Of a stretch of DNA of 64,000 nucleotides, positions 17,724-32,047 are shown one piece after another. The stretch lies in assembly GCA_016214955.1 (NCBI GenBank), contig JACRMN010000023.1, forward strand, positions 124,001 to 188,000, given 5' to 3'. The notes below the pieces were generated by a model. That model saw only the letters and a list, made by a program, of their open reading frames with translations. It did not search any database and was not told where the DNA came from. Numbering within the stretch: the first letter of the stretch is position 1; every line of letters begins with the position of its first letter. The position numbers were made by a program, and so were the translations under genes. This DNA comes from Deltaproteobacteria bacterium. Lineage in GTDB: Bacteria > Myxococcota > Myxococcia > Myxococcales > Anaeromyxobacteraceae.

Positions 17724-18790
17724 GGTGGCTCCGGGCGGCGGTGGGAGTCCTCTTCCTCGTGGTGGTGGCGGCGCTGATCGTCGGCGCCAAGCTCTACCTG
17801 GACGTGCTGCGCTTCCGCGAGACCGCCCATGGCTCCGAGGTGGAGAAGGTGGTGGAGGTGCCGCCCGGCACCAACGCCCGCGACGTGGTCCGGCTGCTGG
17901 CGCGCGGCGGCGCCCTCTCCGACGAGCGCATGGCCCTCCGCTACCTCCGCTACGTGAAGCGGGACAGGCGGCCGCTCAAGTCCGGCGAGTACGCCTTCGT
18001 GGGGCCGCTGCGCCCCGACGAAGTGCTGGAGCGGGTCTACCGCGGCGAGGTGAAGACCTACCAGGTGACCATCCCCGAGGGGCTGCGCATCGACGAGGTG
18101 GCGGAGCGCATCGAGGCGGCCGGGCTGGGGAACGCCGCCGAGCTCATGGCCCTGGCGCGCGACCCGGAGCTTGCCCGGGAGTTGGGTGTGCCGTTCCCGA
18201 CCCTGGAGGGCTACCTCTTCCCGGACACCTACACCTTCGGCCGGAACCCGAAGGCGCGCCTGGTGCTCGGCACCATGGTGGGGCGCTTCCGCGCCGCCTG
18301 GAAGCGGGCCGAGGCCGGCCGTGGGGCGGGCGTGACCCTCACCGAGCAGCAGGCGGTGACGCTGGCCTCCATCGTCGAGAAGGAGACCGGCCAGATCAGC
18401 GAGCGGCCCCGGATCTCCTGCGTCTTCCACAACCGGCTGAAGCGCCAGATGAAGCTCCAGACCGACCCCACCGTCCTCTACGCCAAGTGGCTGCGGCGCG
18501 GCGGCGCCTGGCCCACCAACCTCTCGCGGGCCGACCTGGAAACGCCCCACCCGTACAACACCTACGCGGTGGCCGGCCTGCCGCCGGGCCCCATCGCCAG
18601 CCCCGGCGCGGCCGCCCTGGCCGCGGCCCTGGCCCCCGCGCCCTGCCCCGACCTCTACTTCGTGTCCCGGAACGACGGCACCCACGTCTTCTGCCCCGAC
18701 CTGCGCTGCCACGCCGCCGCCGTGCAGAAGTGGCAGGTCGACTATTTCCGGGAGAAGCGGCGCGCCGCCCGGACCCGCGCCCGCACCTGA
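17720..18790 (+). CDS. mltG: Endolytic murein transglycosylase MltG
   Basis: 356 residues. One N-terminal membrane helix (AVGVLFLVVVAALIVGAKLY), a LysM-like subdomain, then the YceG catalytic domain. The catalytic glutamate is Glu220 in ASIVEKETG, with LEGYLFPDTYTFG before and LQTDPTVLYAKW and PYNTYAVAGLPPGPIASPG after. It cuts nascent glycan strands and is thought to terminate peptidoglycan polymerisation. Translationally coupled to ruvX. Confidence 0.95.
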   Translation: MRWLRAAVGVLFLVVVAALIVGAKLYLDVLRFRETAHGSEVEKVVEVPPGTNARDVVRLLARGGALSDERMALRYLRYVKRDRRPLKSGEYAFVGPLRPDEVLERVYRGEVKTYQVTIPEGLRIDEVAERIEAAGLGNAAELMALARDPELARELGVPFPTLEGYLFPDTYTFGRNPKARLVLGTMVGRFRAAWKRAEAGRGAGVTLTEQQAVTLASIVEKETGQISERPRISCVFHNRLKRQMKLQTDPTVLYAKWLRRGGAWPTNLSRADLETPHPYNTYAVAGLPPGPIASPGAAALAAALAPAPCPDLYFVSRNDGTHVFCPDLRCHAAAVQKWQVDYFREKRRAARTRART

Positions 18791-18868
18791 CCCCGCCCCC
18801 CGCGGCGCCCCGGGCCGTGCGACACCCTCGCGGAGCCGTTATGCTGCGATCCCCGAGGAGGATCGCCC

Positions 18869-20935
<2,067 letters not shown>

Positions 20936-20950
20936 GCCCGGGGGCCCGCC

Positions 20951-22059
20951 GTGTCGCTCAAGATCAAGCAGGATCAGGCGCGCTTCCGCGACATCGTCCG
21001 CGGGCGGATCAAGAGCAACCTGAAGAAGTACGTCCAGAAGGGCGAGCTCATCGGCAAGCAGGGGAAGGACGTGGTCACCATCCCCATCCCCTCCATCGAG
21101 GTGCCGCGCTTCCGCTTCGGCGAGAAGCAGCAGGGGGGCGTGGGCCAGGGCGAGGGCGAGCCCGGCGACCCGCTCTCGGGCAGCGACCCGCAGGAGGGCC
21201 AGGGTGGCGGCAAGGCCGGCGAGGGCGAGGGGCAGCACCTCCTGGAGGTGGACGTCTCCCTCGACGAGCTGGCCGACATCCTCGGCGAGGAGCTGGCCCT
21301 GCCCCGCATCCAGCCCAAGGGCAAGGACCGCATCGTCGCCACCCGCTTCAAGTACACCGGCGTGGCGCCGCAGGGGCCGGAGTCGCTGCGCCACTTCAAG
21401 CGCACCTACAAGCAGGCGCTGCGCCGCCAGATCGCCAGCGGCCAGTACAACTACCTGCGCCCGGTGATCGTCCCCACCCGCGAGGACCGGCGCTACCGCA
21501 CCTGGAAGGAGGTGGCGCAGCCCGAGACCAACGCGGTGGTCATCTACATGATGGACGTCTCCGGCTCCATGGGGGACGAGCAGAAGGAGATCGTGCGCAT
21601 CGAGTCCTTCTGGATCGACACCTGGCTGCGGCGCCACTACAAGGGGCTCGAGACCCGCTACGTGGTGCACGACGCCGTGGCCCGCGAGGTGGACCGGGAG
21701 ACCTTCTTCCACACCCGCGAGTCGGGCGGCACGATGATCTCGTCGGCCTACAAGCTGTGCCGCGAGCTGGTGCAGGAGAAGTACGGGTCGGGCTGGAACG
21801 TCTACCCCTTCCACTTCTCCGACGGCGACAACTGGAGCGCGGACGACACCCGGCTCTGCGTCGAGATCCTGAAGAACGACCTGTTGCCCGTGGTGAACCT
21901 CTTCGCCTACGGCCAGGTGGAGAGCCCCTACGGCTCGGGCCAGTTCGTGAAGGACCTGCGCGAGGCGGTGGGCAAGGAGGAGAACGTCGCCCTCTCGGAG
22001 ATCCCGGACAAGGACGGCATCTACGCCTCCATCCAGCAGTTCCTGGGCAAGGGGAAGTG

Positions 22060-22060
<1 letters not shown>
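20951..22060 (+). CDS. yeaH: YeaH/YhbH-family VWA-like protein (DUF444)
   Basis: 369 residues from GTG 20951. The N-terminal part has the DRxRFxxIVRGRIKxNL-type opening seen in the family ([19 protein letters not shown]), then a Gly/Glu-rich stretch (about 60-95) and a von Willebrand factor A-like domain with MIDAS motif DVSGSMGD starting at Asp202 and later [11 protein letters not shown]. Always found with PrkA and SpoVR; the three are thought to act together in stress adaptation. Its stop overlaps the spoVR start (ATGA). Confidence 0.93.
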
Positions 22061-23565
<1,505 letters not shown>

Positions 23566-23643
23566 CACCCGCCCCCGGGCTCGCACCTCCTCCCACATCC
23601 GGACGTCCCTGGCGGCCCGTTCCATGGGAATGGCCCGCCGATC

Positions 23644-24957
23644 TTGGTACATTGCTGGCGCTTGTCGTTCGACCGACCCACGCCCCCCCGCGGTCCCGTG
23701 CTGCTCGCCGGCCTGGCGCTGTCCGCCGTGCTGGTGGCCGCCGCGCTGGGCGCCAGCGGCCTCCTGCGCTTCGCTCCCCCGCCGCCCGCCGAGCCGCAGA
23801 TCGTCGCCGCCCCACCCCTGGCGGTGCCCAGCGCCCCGGCCCAGCCGGTGGCCGAGCCCCCTCCCATGCGGGTGACCTCGCGGGTGGTGCGCGTCGAGCA
23901 GAGCGGCACCTTCGGGCAGGCGCTCCAGCGCCTCGGCCTCGACGGCGCCCAGGCCGGCGCGGTGGTGGCGGCGCTCCAGGGCGAGGTGGACTTCACCAAG
24001 GTGCGGGCCGGCGACCAGGTGCGGCTCGAGCGGCTCGAGGGGGAGAAGGCGCTGCGGCGGCTCTCCTACCGCCAGGGCCCGGCCGACGAGTGGGTGGTGG
24101 ACGCCAGCGCCGACGGCGCCCTCGCGGCGCGCAAGCGGCCGGTGGACATCACCCGCCAGGTGGCCCGGGTCGAGGTGGAGATCCGCAGCTCGCTCTACGA
24201 GGCGCTGCAGCAGGCCGGCGAGGACCCGACGGTGGCGGTGCTGGCCAGCGACGCCCTGGCCTGGGACGTGGACTTCTACCAGGACGTCCGCAAGGGCGAC
24301 CGGCTGCGGATGCTGGTGGAGAAGGTGTACGCCGACGGCCGCTTCCTGCGCTTCGGCGAGGTGCGCGCCGTCGACTACGAGGGCGAGCTCTCCCGCCGGC
24401 GGCTCTACCTGTGGAAGGACCCCGAGGGGCACGAGACCTACTACGACGACGAGGGCGGCGCGGCGCGGCGCGGGTTCCTGAAGAGCCCGCTCAAGTACGC
24501 GCAGGTCACCTCGCGCTTCGGCGGCCGCAAGCACCCGGTGCTCGGCTACACCCGCGCCCACGAGGGCGTCGACTACGGGGCGCCGGTGGGCACTCCGGTC
24601 TGGGCGGTGGGCGACGGCACGGTGCTGGAAGCCGGCACCCGCGGCGCCTGCGGGAAGATGGTGATCCTGCGCCACCGCAACGGCTTCCAGAGCCAGTACT
24701 GCCACCTCTCGTCCATCGCCGTGAAGGCCGGCGAGCGCGTGGCCCAGAAGCAGGTCATCGGCGCCACCGGCCAGACCGGCCTGGCCACCGGCCCGCACCT
24801 CCACTACGCGGTGAAGAAGGGCGGGGGCTTCGTGAACCCGCTGGCGCTCAAGCTGCCGCGGGAGGCGCCGGTGCCCGAGAAGTGGATGCCCGACTTCGTG
24901 CGGGACATCTCGCCGCTCCGCGCCCAGCTCTTCCAGAGCGGCGTGGTGATGCAGTAG
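23644..24957 (+). CDS. M23-family peptidoglycan endopeptidase (LytM)
   Basis: 437 residues from TTG 23644; TTG 23662 or GTG 23698 are equally credible starts, none with a strong ribosome-binding site. A signal anchor (VLLAGLALSAVLVAAALGAS) is followed by a Pro-rich linker, an OapA/LysM-like region (VEQSGTFGQALQRLGLDGAQ) and the catalytic LytM domain. Zinc ligands: SRFGGRKHP, HEGVDYGAP and GPHLHYAV. Overall build is that of MepM/YebA-type DD-endopeptidases, which cleave cross-links during wall growth. Confidence 0.9.
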   Translation: MVHCWRLSFDRPTPPRGPVLLAGLALSAVLVAAALGASGLLRFAPPPPAEPQIVAAPPLAVPSAPAQPVAEPPPMRVTSRVVRVEQSGTFGQALQRLGLDGAQAGAVVAALQGEVDFTKVRAGDQVRLERLEGEKALRRLSYRQGPADEWVVDASADGALAARKRPVDITRQVARVEVEIRSSLYEALQQAGEDPTVAVLASDALAWDVDFYQDVRKGDRLRMLVEKVYADGRFLRFGEVRAVDYEGELSRRRLYLWKDPEGHETYYDDEGGAARRGFLKSPLKYAQVTSRFGGRKHPVLGYTRAHEGVDYGAPVGTPVWAVGDGTVLEAGTRGACGKMVILRHRNGFQSQYCHLSSIAVKAGERVAQKQVIGATGQTGLATGPHLHYAVKKGGGFVNPLALKLPREAPVPEKWMPDFVRDISPLRAQLFQSGVVMQ

Positions 24958-24964
24958 CGATGGC

Positions 24965-25002
24965 GCGGGGGCGGCCCCTCCCGGGCCCCCGCTCCCTCCT
25001 TT
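24965..25002 (+). terminator. Putative terminator after the M23 peptidase gene
   Basis: An 8-base-pair stem GCGGGGGC (24965-24972) with GCCCCCGC (24985-24992), 12-base loop, followed by TCCCTCCTTT. It starts 8 bases after the stop codon. Confidence 0.5.
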
Positions 25003-25102
25003 GCCTGGGCATCCGCCCGCCTTCGCGCTAGCTTTCCTCCCGCTCCAACCCATCGCACCCGGCCGGGACGTTCACGATCGGTCACCGGCCAACGGAGGAC
25101 GC

Positions 25103-26128
25103 ATGGCTTCCGCTCGCCTCACCTCGCTCGCGGCGCTCGCCGCCCTGCTGCTCACCCCCTCGGCCGCCCTGGCCGGCAAGACCCTCGACGCCGTCAAGGC
25201 GCGCGGCGAGGTGGTCTGCGGCGTCAACACCTCCGCCCCCGGCTTCTCGTCCGCCGACAGCCAGGGCAGGTGGCAGGGGCTCGACGTGGACACCTGCCGC
25301 GCCGTCGCCGCCGCCGTCCTCGGCGACGCCGCCAAGGTGAAGTTCGTCCCGCTCAACTCGCAGCAGCGCTTCGCCGCGCTCCAGGCCGGCGAGATCGACG
25401 TCCTCTCGCGCAACACCACCTGGTCGCTGACCCGCGACGCCTCGCTGGGCATCGTCTTCACCCACATCAACTACTTCGACGGCCAGGGCTTCATGGTCCC
25501 GAAGAAGCTCAAGGTGGACAGCGCCAGGAAGCTGGGCGGCGCCACGGTGTGCGTCCAGGCCGGCACCACCAGCGAGAAGAACGTGGCCGACTTCTTCGCC
25601 GCCAACGGACAGAAGTACAAGTCGGTGGTCTTCGACACCGCCGAGGCCATCCAGTCGGCCTTCTTCTCCGGCCGCTGCCAGGCCTACACCACCGACATGA
25701 GCGACCTGGCCGGCGCCCGCACCAAGGTGGCCAGGCCCGCCGACTGGGTCATCCTCCCCGAGGTCATCTCCAAGGAGCCGCTCGGCCCCTCGGTGCGCCG
25801 CGGCGACGACGAGTGGTTCGCCATCGTCAAGTGGGTCGGCTACGCCATGCTGGAGGCGGAGGAGGCCGGGCTCACCCAGGCCAGCGTGGACAGGCAGAAG
25901 GCCGAGAGCAAGGACCCGGTGGTGCAGCGGCTCCTCGGCGTCAGCGAGGACACCGGGAAGCTCCTGGGGCTCGACAAGGAGTGGGCCTACCGCGTCGTCA
26001 AGCAGGTGGGCACCTACGGCGAGAGCTTCGACCGCAACCTGGGCCCGGGCACGCCCTCCAACCTGCCCCGGGGCGCCAACCGGCTGTGGAGCAAGGGCGG
26101 CCTGATGTACGCGCCGCCGGTGCGGTGA
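25103..26128 (+). CDS. aapJ: General L-amino-acid ABC transporter, substrate-binding protein
   Basis: 341 residues; ATG 25103 follows AACGGAGGACGC. Signal peptide [20 protein letters not shown] then ALA. The mature protein starts [20 protein letters not shown] and keeps family-3 periplasmic binding protein blocks ([50 protein letters not shown]). This is the AapJ/BztA group, which binds many polar L-amino acids. First gene of a tight operon with two permeases and an ATPase; its stop overlaps the next start. Confidence 0.93.
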   Translation: MASARLTSLAALAALLLTPSAALAGKTLDAVKARGEVVCGVNTSAPGFSSADSQGRWQGLDVDTCRAVAAAVLGDAAKVKFVPLNSQQRFAALQAGEIDVLSRNTTWSLTRDASLGIVFTHINYFDGQGFMVPKKLKVDSARKLGGATVCVQAGTTSEKNVADFFAANGQKYKSVVFDTAEAIQSAFFSGRCQAYTTDMSDLAGARTKVARPADWVILPEVISKEPLGPSVRRGDDEWFAIVKWVGYAMLEAEEAGLTQASVDRQKAESKDPVVQRLLGVSEDTGKLLGLDKEWAYRVVKQVGTYGESFDRNLGPGTPSNLPRGANRLWSKGGLMYAPPVR

Positions 26129-27114
26129 AGCGCGGACGCCTCTCCTGGTCCACGCGCTCGGGGAGGGCGCTCGCCTGGCAGGCGGCGCTCCTCCTCCTGC
26201 TCGTCCTCTGCGGCTGGGCGCTCGCCTCCCACGCCGCCGGGAGCCTGGCGGAGCGGCAGATCCGCACCGGCTTCGGCTTCCTCGGGCAGCGGGCCGGCTT
26301 CGACATCGGCGAGGGGCCGGTGCCCTACGGCCCCGCCGACAGCTACCTGCGGGCCTTCGCGGCCGGCCTGGCCAACACGCTGCGGGTCTCGCTCCTCGGC
26401 ATCCTGCTGGCCACGCCGCTCGGGGCCCTGGTGGGCCTGGGCCGGCTCTCCCGCAACCTGCTGCTGCGCGGCCTCTGCGGCGCCTGGGTGGAGGTGCTGC
26501 GCAACGTCCCCCTGGTGATCCAGCTCTTCGCCTGGTACCTGGCCATCACCGAGCTGCTGCCGGAGGCGGCCAGCCCGCTGCTGCTCGCGCCTCACGTCTT
26601 CCTCTCCAAGGGCGGCCTGCAGCTCCCCCTCCCCGCCCTGGCCGGCGGCCTCTCGCTGGAGCTCCCCGAGGTCACCGCCTTCGGCGTCCAGGGCGGCCTC
26701 TCGCTGACCCCCGAGTTCCTGGCGCTGCTGGCCGGCCTCACCACCGCCACCAGCGCCTCCATCGCCGAGGTGGTGCGGGCCGGCGTGCTGGCGGTGCCGC
26801 GCGGCCAGGCCGAGGCGGCGCTGGCGCTGGGCCTCTCGCGGCGGCAGCTCGTCCGCAAGGTGCTGCTCCCCCAGGCGCTGCGGGTCATCGTGCCCCCGCT
26901 CACCTCGCAGTACCTCAACCTCACCAAGAACTCCTCGCTGGCGGTGGCCATCGGCTACCCCGACGTGGTCTCCATCGCCAACACCGCCATCAACCAGAGC
27001 GGCCAGGCGCTGGAGTGCATCCTCCTCATCATGGCGGTGTACCTGACGGTGAACCTCTGCACCGCCCTGCTCATGAACCTCTACAACCGGCGCGTGGCCC
27101 TGGTGGAGCGCTAG
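26125..27114 (+). CDS. aapQ: Amino-acid ABC transporter permease (AapQ-like)
   Basis: 329 residues from GTG 26125, overlapping the aapJ stop (GTGA). An N-terminal helix, a periplasmic segment with [20 protein letters not shown] typical of AapQ/BztB, then the HisMQ-type transport domain: [34 protein letters not shown], and the EAA loop [20 protein letters not shown] that contacts the ATPase. Forms a heterodimeric channel with the next gene product. Confidence 0.93.
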   Translation: MKRGRLSWSTRSGRALAWQAALLLLLVLCGWALASHAAGSLAERQIRTGFGFLGQRAGFDIGEGPVPYGPADSYLRAFAAGLANTLRVSLLGILLATPLGALVGLGRLSRNLLLRGLCGAWVEVLRNVPLVIQLFAWYLAITELLPEAASPLLLAPHVFLSKGGLQLPLPALAGGLSLELPEVTAFGVQGGLSLTPEFLALLAGLTTATSASIAEVVRAGVLAVPRGQAEAALALGLSRRQLVRKVLLPQALRVIVPPLTSQYLNLTKNSSLAVAIGYPDVVSIANTAINQSGQALECILLIMAVYLTVNLCTALLMNLYNRRVALVER

Positions 27115-28233
27115 GTGGCAGCGCCCTCCGCCGCTGGCCCCTCCGCGCCGGCCGGGGTGGCGCGCCCGCCGCCGCCCCGGCCCGGCGGCGCCCGCGCCTG
27201 GCTCCGCGCCAGCCTCTTCGGCAGCCCGTCCAGCGCGGCGGCAACCCTGCTCCTCCTCGCCGGCCTTGCCTGGCTCCTGCCGCGGGCCCTCGACTGGCTG
27301 CTCTTCCGGGCGGTCTTCCGCGCCGACTACGAGGCCTGCCGTGCCCTCGAGTACACCGGGGCCTGCTGGGGCTTCGTGGCCGAGAAGCACCGGCTGGTGC
27401 TCTTCGGCCGCTACCCGTGGGGCGAGCACTGGCGGCCGCTCCTGGCCACGCTGATCCTGGTGGCCACGCTGGCCCTCTCCGGCCACCCGCGGGCCTGGCG
27501 CCGCGGCCTGCTCGCGGTCTGGGCCGTGGCGCTGGCCGCCTTCGTGCTGCTGATGCGCGGCGGGGTGCTGGGCCTCTCGCGGGTGGAGTCGGGCTCCTGG
27601 GGCGGCCTGCCGCTCACCATCATCCTCACGGTGGTGGCCATGGCCGCCTCCCTGCCGCTCGGCATCGGCCTGGCGCTGGGGCGCCGCTCGCGCCTGCCGC
27701 TCTTGCGGGCCGTCTCCACCCTCTACATCGAGCTGGTGCGGGGCGTGCCCCTCATCACCGTGCTCTTCGTGGCCTCCTTCCTCTTCCCGCTCCTGCTCCC
27801 CGCCGGGCTGCGGCTCGACGCCCTGGGCCGGGTGGCGCTGGGGATGACCCTCTTCCAGGCGGCCTACATGGCCGAGGTGGTCCGGGCCGGCCTGCAGGCC
27901 CTGCCCCGCGGCCAGGGCGAGGCGGCGGCGGCGCTCGGGCTCTCGACCTGGCAGGCGCAGCGTCGGGTGATCCTGCCGCAGGCCCTGCTGCTGGTGATCC
28001 CCAACTTCGTCAACAGCCTGCTCTCCACCTTCCTCGACACCTCGCTGGTGACGGTGGTGAGCATCTACGACCTCACCGGCGCGCTGCGCCTGGCGCTCGG
28101 CGACCCCCTCTGGCGGAACTTCTTCCTGGAGGGCTACCTCTTCGTGGCCGCCATCTACTTCACCTGCTGCCTGGCGATGTCGCGCTACAGCCGCTGGCTC
28201 GAGGGCCGGCTGTCGAGCGGCAGGCGCCGCTGA
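27115..28233 (+). CDS. aapM: Amino-acid ABC transporter permease (AapM-like)
   Basis: 372 residues, GTG directly after the aapQ TAG with no intervening base. Several N-terminal helices and the [20 protein letters not shown] segment typical of AapM/BztC precede the HisMQ domain ([38 protein letters not shown]) and EAA loop [20 protein letters not shown]. The first 35 residues are Ala/Pro-rich and lack homology, so a later start is possible. Confidence 0.92.
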   Translation: MAAPSAAGPSAPAGVARPPPPRPGGARAWLRASLFGSPSSAAATLLLLAGLAWLLPRALDWLLFRAVFRADYEACRALEYTGACWGFVAEKHRLVLFGRYPWGEHWRPLLATLILVATLALSGHPRAWRRGLLAVWAVALAAFVLLMRGGVLGLSRVESGSWGGLPLTIILTVVAMAASLPLGIGLALGRRSRLPLLRAVSTLYIELVRGVPLITVLFVASFLFPLLLPAGLRLDALGRVALGMTLFQAAYMAEVVRAGLQALPRGQGEAAAALGLSTWQAQRRVILPQALLLVIPNFVNSLLSTFLDTSLVTVVSIYDLTGALRLALGDPLWRNFFLEGYLFVAAIYFTCCLAMSRYSRWLEGRLSSGRRR

Positions 28234-28244
28234 CCGGAGCCCGC

Positions 28245-28985
28245 ATGGCCGAGCCCATCATCCAGCTCACCGGCGTCAACAAGTGGTTCGGCAGCTTCCA
28301 CGTGCTCCGCGACGTGGACCTGTCGGTGGCCGCCGGCGAGCGCATCGTGGTCTGCGGTCCCTCCGGCTCGGGCAAGTCCACCCTCATCCGCTGCATCAAC
28401 GGGCTGGAGGAGCACCAGGAGGGGCGCATCGTGGTGGACGGCGTCGAGCTCACCGACGAGCTCGGGTCCGTGGACCGCGTCCGCCGCGAGGTGGGCATGG
28501 TGTTCCAGCAGTGGAACCTCTTCCCGCACCTCACCGCGCTCGAGAACCTGACCCTGGCGCCCACCCAGGTGCTGAAGCTGCCGCGGGCCGAGGCCGAGGA
28601 GCGGGCCCGCGAGCAGCTCCGGCGGGTGCACATCGAGCGGCACGCCGACAAGTACCCGGGCCAGCTCTCCGGCGGCGAGCAGCAGCGGGTGGCCATCGCC
28701 CGGGCGCTGTGCATGCAGCCGCGCATCATGCTCTTCGACGAGCCCACCTCGGCGCTCGACCCGGAGATGGTGAAGGAGGTGCTCGACGCCATGCTGGAGC
28801 TGGCCCAGGGCGGCATGACGATGCTGGTGGTGACCCACGAGATGGGCTTCGCCCGCTCGGTGGCCGACCGGGTGGTCTTCATGGATCAGGGTCGCATCGT
28901 CGAGCAGAAGGCGCCCCGGGAGTTCTTCGGCAACCCGGAGCACGAGCGCACCCGCGACTTCCTCGCCAAGGTGCTGCCGCGCTGA
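28245..28985 (+). CDS. aapP: Amino-acid ABC transporter ATP-binding protein (AapP-like)
   Basis: 246 residues. Complete ABC ATPase: Walker [11 protein letters not shown]-loop [16 protein letters not shown], signature [15 protein letters not shown], Walker [15 protein letters not shown], switch His in [15 protein letters not shown]. The PAA-uptake subgroup is shown by [11 protein letters not shown] at the start. Last gene of the aapJQMP operon; energises amino-acid import. Confidence 0.95.
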   Translation: MAEPIIQLTGVNKWFGSFHVLRDVDLSVAAGERIVVCGPSGSGKSTLIRCINGLEEHQEGRIVVDGVELTDELGSVDRVRREVGMVFQQWNLFPHLTALENLTLAPTQVLKLPRAEAEERAREQLRRVHIERHADKYPGQLSGGEQQRVAIARALCMQPRIMLFDEPTSALDPEMVKEVLDAMLELAQGGMTMLVVTHEMGFARSVADRVVFMDQGRIVEQKAPREFFGNPEHERTRDFLAKVLPR

Positions 28986-28990
28986 GGGCG

Positions 28991-30898
28991 CTACGGCACC
29001 GCCACCAGGTCGGCGGAGAGGAACTGGTAGCGCCCCAGGCGCGAGAGCTGCGGCGACCCGAGTCGCACCGCCAGCCCGGCGAAGGCCGGGTCGAGCGACG
29101 CCAGGTCGAGCGCCGGCAGGGGGAACGGGCCCAGGGAAGTGCCCAGGAGCCGGGGCAGCAGCGCCTGCCCGCCCCGCTGCAGCAGCTCGGCCAGCAGCGG
29201 CCCCGAGACCACGGGGTCGCCCCAGTTCACCTCGTCCACCTGCACCCGCACCACCGCGCCGCCGCCGAAGAGGATGCGCAGGCCGTCGGGGCCGGCCTCG
29301 AGCCGCTCCACCGGCAGCACGGCCGAGAGGAAGCCGCGGGCCTCGGCGGTGCCCCGCGGCGCGGGAAGCCTGAGCACGAAGGCCACGTCGCCGAGCCCCA
29401 GGTCCATCCAGGGCGCGCCGCCGGGGCTGGGCATGAGCACCGGCGGGAGGAGCGGCGAGAGCGCCAGCGTCCCCCCGGGGAAGTCGCCGTCGGCGGGCAG
29501 CGCCAGCTCGGCCCGGTCGAAGGCGCCGGCCTGCCAGGCGGCGTGGAGCAGCTGCTGCAGCGCATCGTCCTTCACGCCCACGGCCAGCGCCGAGGCGGCC
29601 AGGCCGCTGGCGTCGGGGAGGTCGCCGCCGAGGAGCATCGCCCCCCGTTCGCCGCCGTGCGCGGGCAGCGGCGTGGCGGCCTCCAGGGCGAGGCTGGTCG
29701 CCAGGATCCCGCGGGCGGGCGTGAAGTCGACGGTGTCGAGCCGGGATCCGAGCCGGAGCTCGCCGCCGCCGACCTCGGGCGGCAGGCGCAGCGCGTCCGA
29801 ACGGGTGGTGATGGCGGCCAGCGCCGCCGCCAGCCGCTCCTCCAGGAGGGCGGTGACGGCCGCGGCCATCGCCTCCTGGGCCGGACCCTGGGCCTGCGCG
29901 GCCACGGCGTCGCCGATGGCGCTGCCCAGCCCCACGAAGTCGAGCGGGCCGAGGTCGACGAGGAGCCGCAGGCCCGCCAGCGTCGCGGTCACCGAGCCGG
30001 CGACCACCTCGGGCCGGCCCGAGGCGCCGAGCCGCACCTGGGCCTCGGCCTCGAGCGTGAGCGCATCGGCCCAGGCGTCGCCCGACACCGTGTCCTGCGC
30101 TGCGCCGAGGCAGCCCGAGTCGAGGTTGCCCGTCACCGAGAAGGGCACCCGGAGTTCGCGCACCGAGAGGCGCGCCGCGATGCCACCCTGCGCCAGCGCC
30201 AGGCGCTCCACGGTCACGGCGCCGCGGGTCACCGGGCCGCTCTTCCAAGCCTCGAAGCCGGTGACCTTGTTGGTGGTGGTGTAGAGCAGGCAGTCGTAGC
30301 GGTGGGTGTCGAGGCGGAGGTCGCCGTCCTCGTCGGGATCGGCGAAGCGCAGCGGGCCGGCGGAAGCGTCGAGGTCGAGCGCCGAGAGCGCCCGCTCGAG
30401 CAGCGTGGCCAGGTCGTCGGCGGTGGCGCGATCGCCGTCGTCGAGGAGGCTCGGCCCCACCTGGACCACCAGCGCCGCCGGCGCCTCGGCCCCGGGCGAG
30501 AACCAAGCGGGGCTGCGCAGGAAGGCCTGCGCCAGCGTCCCGCGCTGGCCCGCCTCGTTGACGACCTCCCCGTCGAGGACGGTGAGCCCCCAGCGCGCCG
30601 GAACCGCGATCTCGAAGGCGTGGCAGGGGCCGGGGCCCGAGACCGGCACGGCCTGATCGGCAACGCGCACCGAGGTGAGGGCGTGAGCCTCGTCGCAGGC
30701 CCGCCCGCGGACGGCGACCGACGAGGGATCGGCTCCGCCCTCGGCGAGGCGCGCGCCGCGCCCCGGGCTCAGGATCTCGAGGCGCGGCCCCCGGTAACCG
30801 GGCGGCTCGGCGGCGGCGGCCGGCGCCGCGTCCCTGCGGGCGCAGCCCGCGGCGAGGAGGAGCGCCACCGCGCCCAGGAGCAGCCGTGGCGTGCTCAT
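28991..30898 (-). CDS. Large exported lipoprotein of unknown function
   Basis: 635 residues. The N-terminus MSTPRLLLGAVALLLAAGCA is a classic lipoprotein signal with lipobox LAAGC. The rest is Ala/Leu-rich with repeated beta-like stretches and no catalytic motif I recognise; an acidic SDSNP-like calcium motif resembles DPDEDGDLRLDTH about residue 190. The ATG overlaps the stop of the upstream esterase-like gene by four bases, so both are one transcript and probably both reach the outer membrane or periplasm. Confidence 0.7.
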   Translation of the reverse strand: MSTPRLLLGAVALLLAAGCARRDAAPAAAAEPPGYRGPRLEILSPGRGARLAEGGADPSSVAVRGRACDEAHALTSVRVADQAVPVSGPGPCHAFEIAVPARWGLTVLDGEVVNEAGQRGTLAQAFLRSPAWFSPGAEAPAALVVQVGPSLLDDGDRATADDLATLLERALSALDLDASAGPLRFADPDEDGDLRLDTHRYDCLLYTTTNKVTGFEAWKSGPVTRGAVTVERLALAQGGIAARLSVRELRVPFSVTGNLDSGCLGAAQDTVSGDAWADALTLEAEAQVRLGASGRPEVVAGSVTATLAGLRLLVDLGPLDFVGLGSAIGDAVAAQAQGPAQEAMAAAVTALLEERLAAALAAITTRSDALRLPPEVGGGELRLGSRLDTVDFTPARGILATSLALEAATPLPAHGGERGAMLLGGDLPDASGLAASALAVGVKDDALQQLLHAAWQAGAFDRAELALPADGDFPGGTLALSPLLPPVLMPSPGGAPWMDLGLGDVAFVLRLPAPRGTAEARGFLSAVLPVERLEAGPDGLRILFGGGAVVRVQVDEVNWGDPVVSGPLLAELLQRGGQALLPRLLGTSLGPFPLPALDLASLDPAFAGLAVRLGSPQLSRLGRYQFLSADLVAVP

Positions 30899-31998
30899 GG
30901 CTGGCGGGTGCTCCAGGCGGCATCGCCGCTCGTTTCCTGCTCGAGCCAGCCGAGGAGCGAGATGCCCTGGGAGAAGGCTGCGGGATCGCCGAGCATGGTG
31001 TGGCTGCTTCCGGCCACCAGGAAGGCGCGGAAGTTGGCGGTGGGACCGATGACGTCCGCGGTCACGCGCAGCAGTGCCGCCTCCAGCTCGGCCCCGGAGA
31101 GCTGGTAGTAGGCGGAGATGACCTGGTCCTGGAGCGAGGAGAGGAGGGCCAGCCTGTCGTGCGGGTAGCGGCGGGAGAGGCCGGTGATCTGGGCCGAGAG
31201 GTCGGTGCGGCAGGCGCTGCCGCAGACGGGGTCGAGGGTCCTGTCGAGGCGCCAGCTCGCGTACCAGGCCGAGAGGAGCTGCGGCGACACCGCGCCCGGC
31301 CCGAGCGGCGGGCCCGAGTCGTCCACGAGGAAGGCGCTGGCCGCCGGCCAGTAGTGGCGGAAGGCGTCGTAGTTCAGGAGCGCGCCGAATCCGCCGGCCG
31401 ACGCGCCCGCGACCACCAGCCGCTGCGGCGAGGGCCAGGTGGCCGCCAGCCGGCGCAGGAAGGCGAGCACGTTGGCGTGGCCGACGTGGTGGTGGACGCG
31501 GCTGTCGGAGGGGCCGGTGTAGGTGACGACGCTGTCGCCGCCGTGGATGTCGCCGGTGCAGTAGGGGACGAAGACCAGCGTGGCGTCGGCGAAGGGGTTG
31601 CCGGCGAGGCCTCGGTCGAGGATGGAGCCGGGCAGCGCCGTGGTGCGGAGCCGCTCGAACTGCGCGGCGCCGAAGGGACCGTGCGAGGCGGTGTTGAGCA
31701 CGTAGCAGGTGAGGTAGTCCCAGCAGGCGCCCCCGCCGTTCAGGAAGACGACGAGGTCGGTGCCGGTGCCTGGGCTGACGGCGACACCGGTTGCCGATCC
31801 GTCGTCGCAGCTCGAGTCGGGGAACTCGACCCAGCTCCAGGCGCCGACGGCGAGGCCGGCCAGGGGCTGTCCGGGCGGCGGGTAGCTCGGACCCGCCGCT
31901 TCAGGCGGGCGGGAGCCGCCGCAGGCGGCCAGCGCCAGACACGAGAGGAACGCGGTGAGCCGCAACGGCCACCTCCCCACCCTCCCCGCGGAGAGCAT
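30895..31998 (-). CDS. Pectin-acetylesterase-like lipoprotein
   Basis: 367 residues from ATG 31998, chosen because the product then starts with a lipoprotein signal (RWPLRLTAFLSCLALAACGG, lipobox LAAC). The body matches the pectinacetylesterase/Notum family: VVFLNGGGACWDYLTCY, the nucleophile motif GASAGGFGAL, and a C-terminal SSHTML with the likely catalytic His; an Asp in LVDDSGPP can complete the triad. It should deacetylate polysaccharide or other esters outside the cytoplasm. Upstream member of a two-gene operon with the large lipoprotein. Confidence 0.82.
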   Translation of the reverse strand: MLSAGRVGRWPLRLTAFLSCLALAACGGSRPPEAAGPSYPPPGQPLAGLAVGAWSWVEFPDSSCDDGSATGVAVSPGTGTDLVVFLNGGGACWDYLTCYVLNTASHGPFGAAQFERLRTTALPGSILDRGLAGNPFADATLVFVPYCTGDIHGGDSVVTYTGPSDSRVHHHVGHANVLAFLRRLAATWPSPQRLVVAGASAGGFGALLNYDAFRHYWPAASAFLVDDSGPPLGPGAVSPQLLSAWYASWRLDRTLDPVCGSACRTDLSAQITGLSRRYPHDRLALLSSLQDQVISAYYQLSGAELEAALLRVTADVIGPTANFRAFLVAGSSHTMLGDPAAFSQGISLLGWLEQETSGDAAWSTRQP

Positions 31999-32047
31999 AG
32001 GCCCCGGCACGGGCCGGCGCTCGCCCCCGGGAAGGGCCCACCCGCCC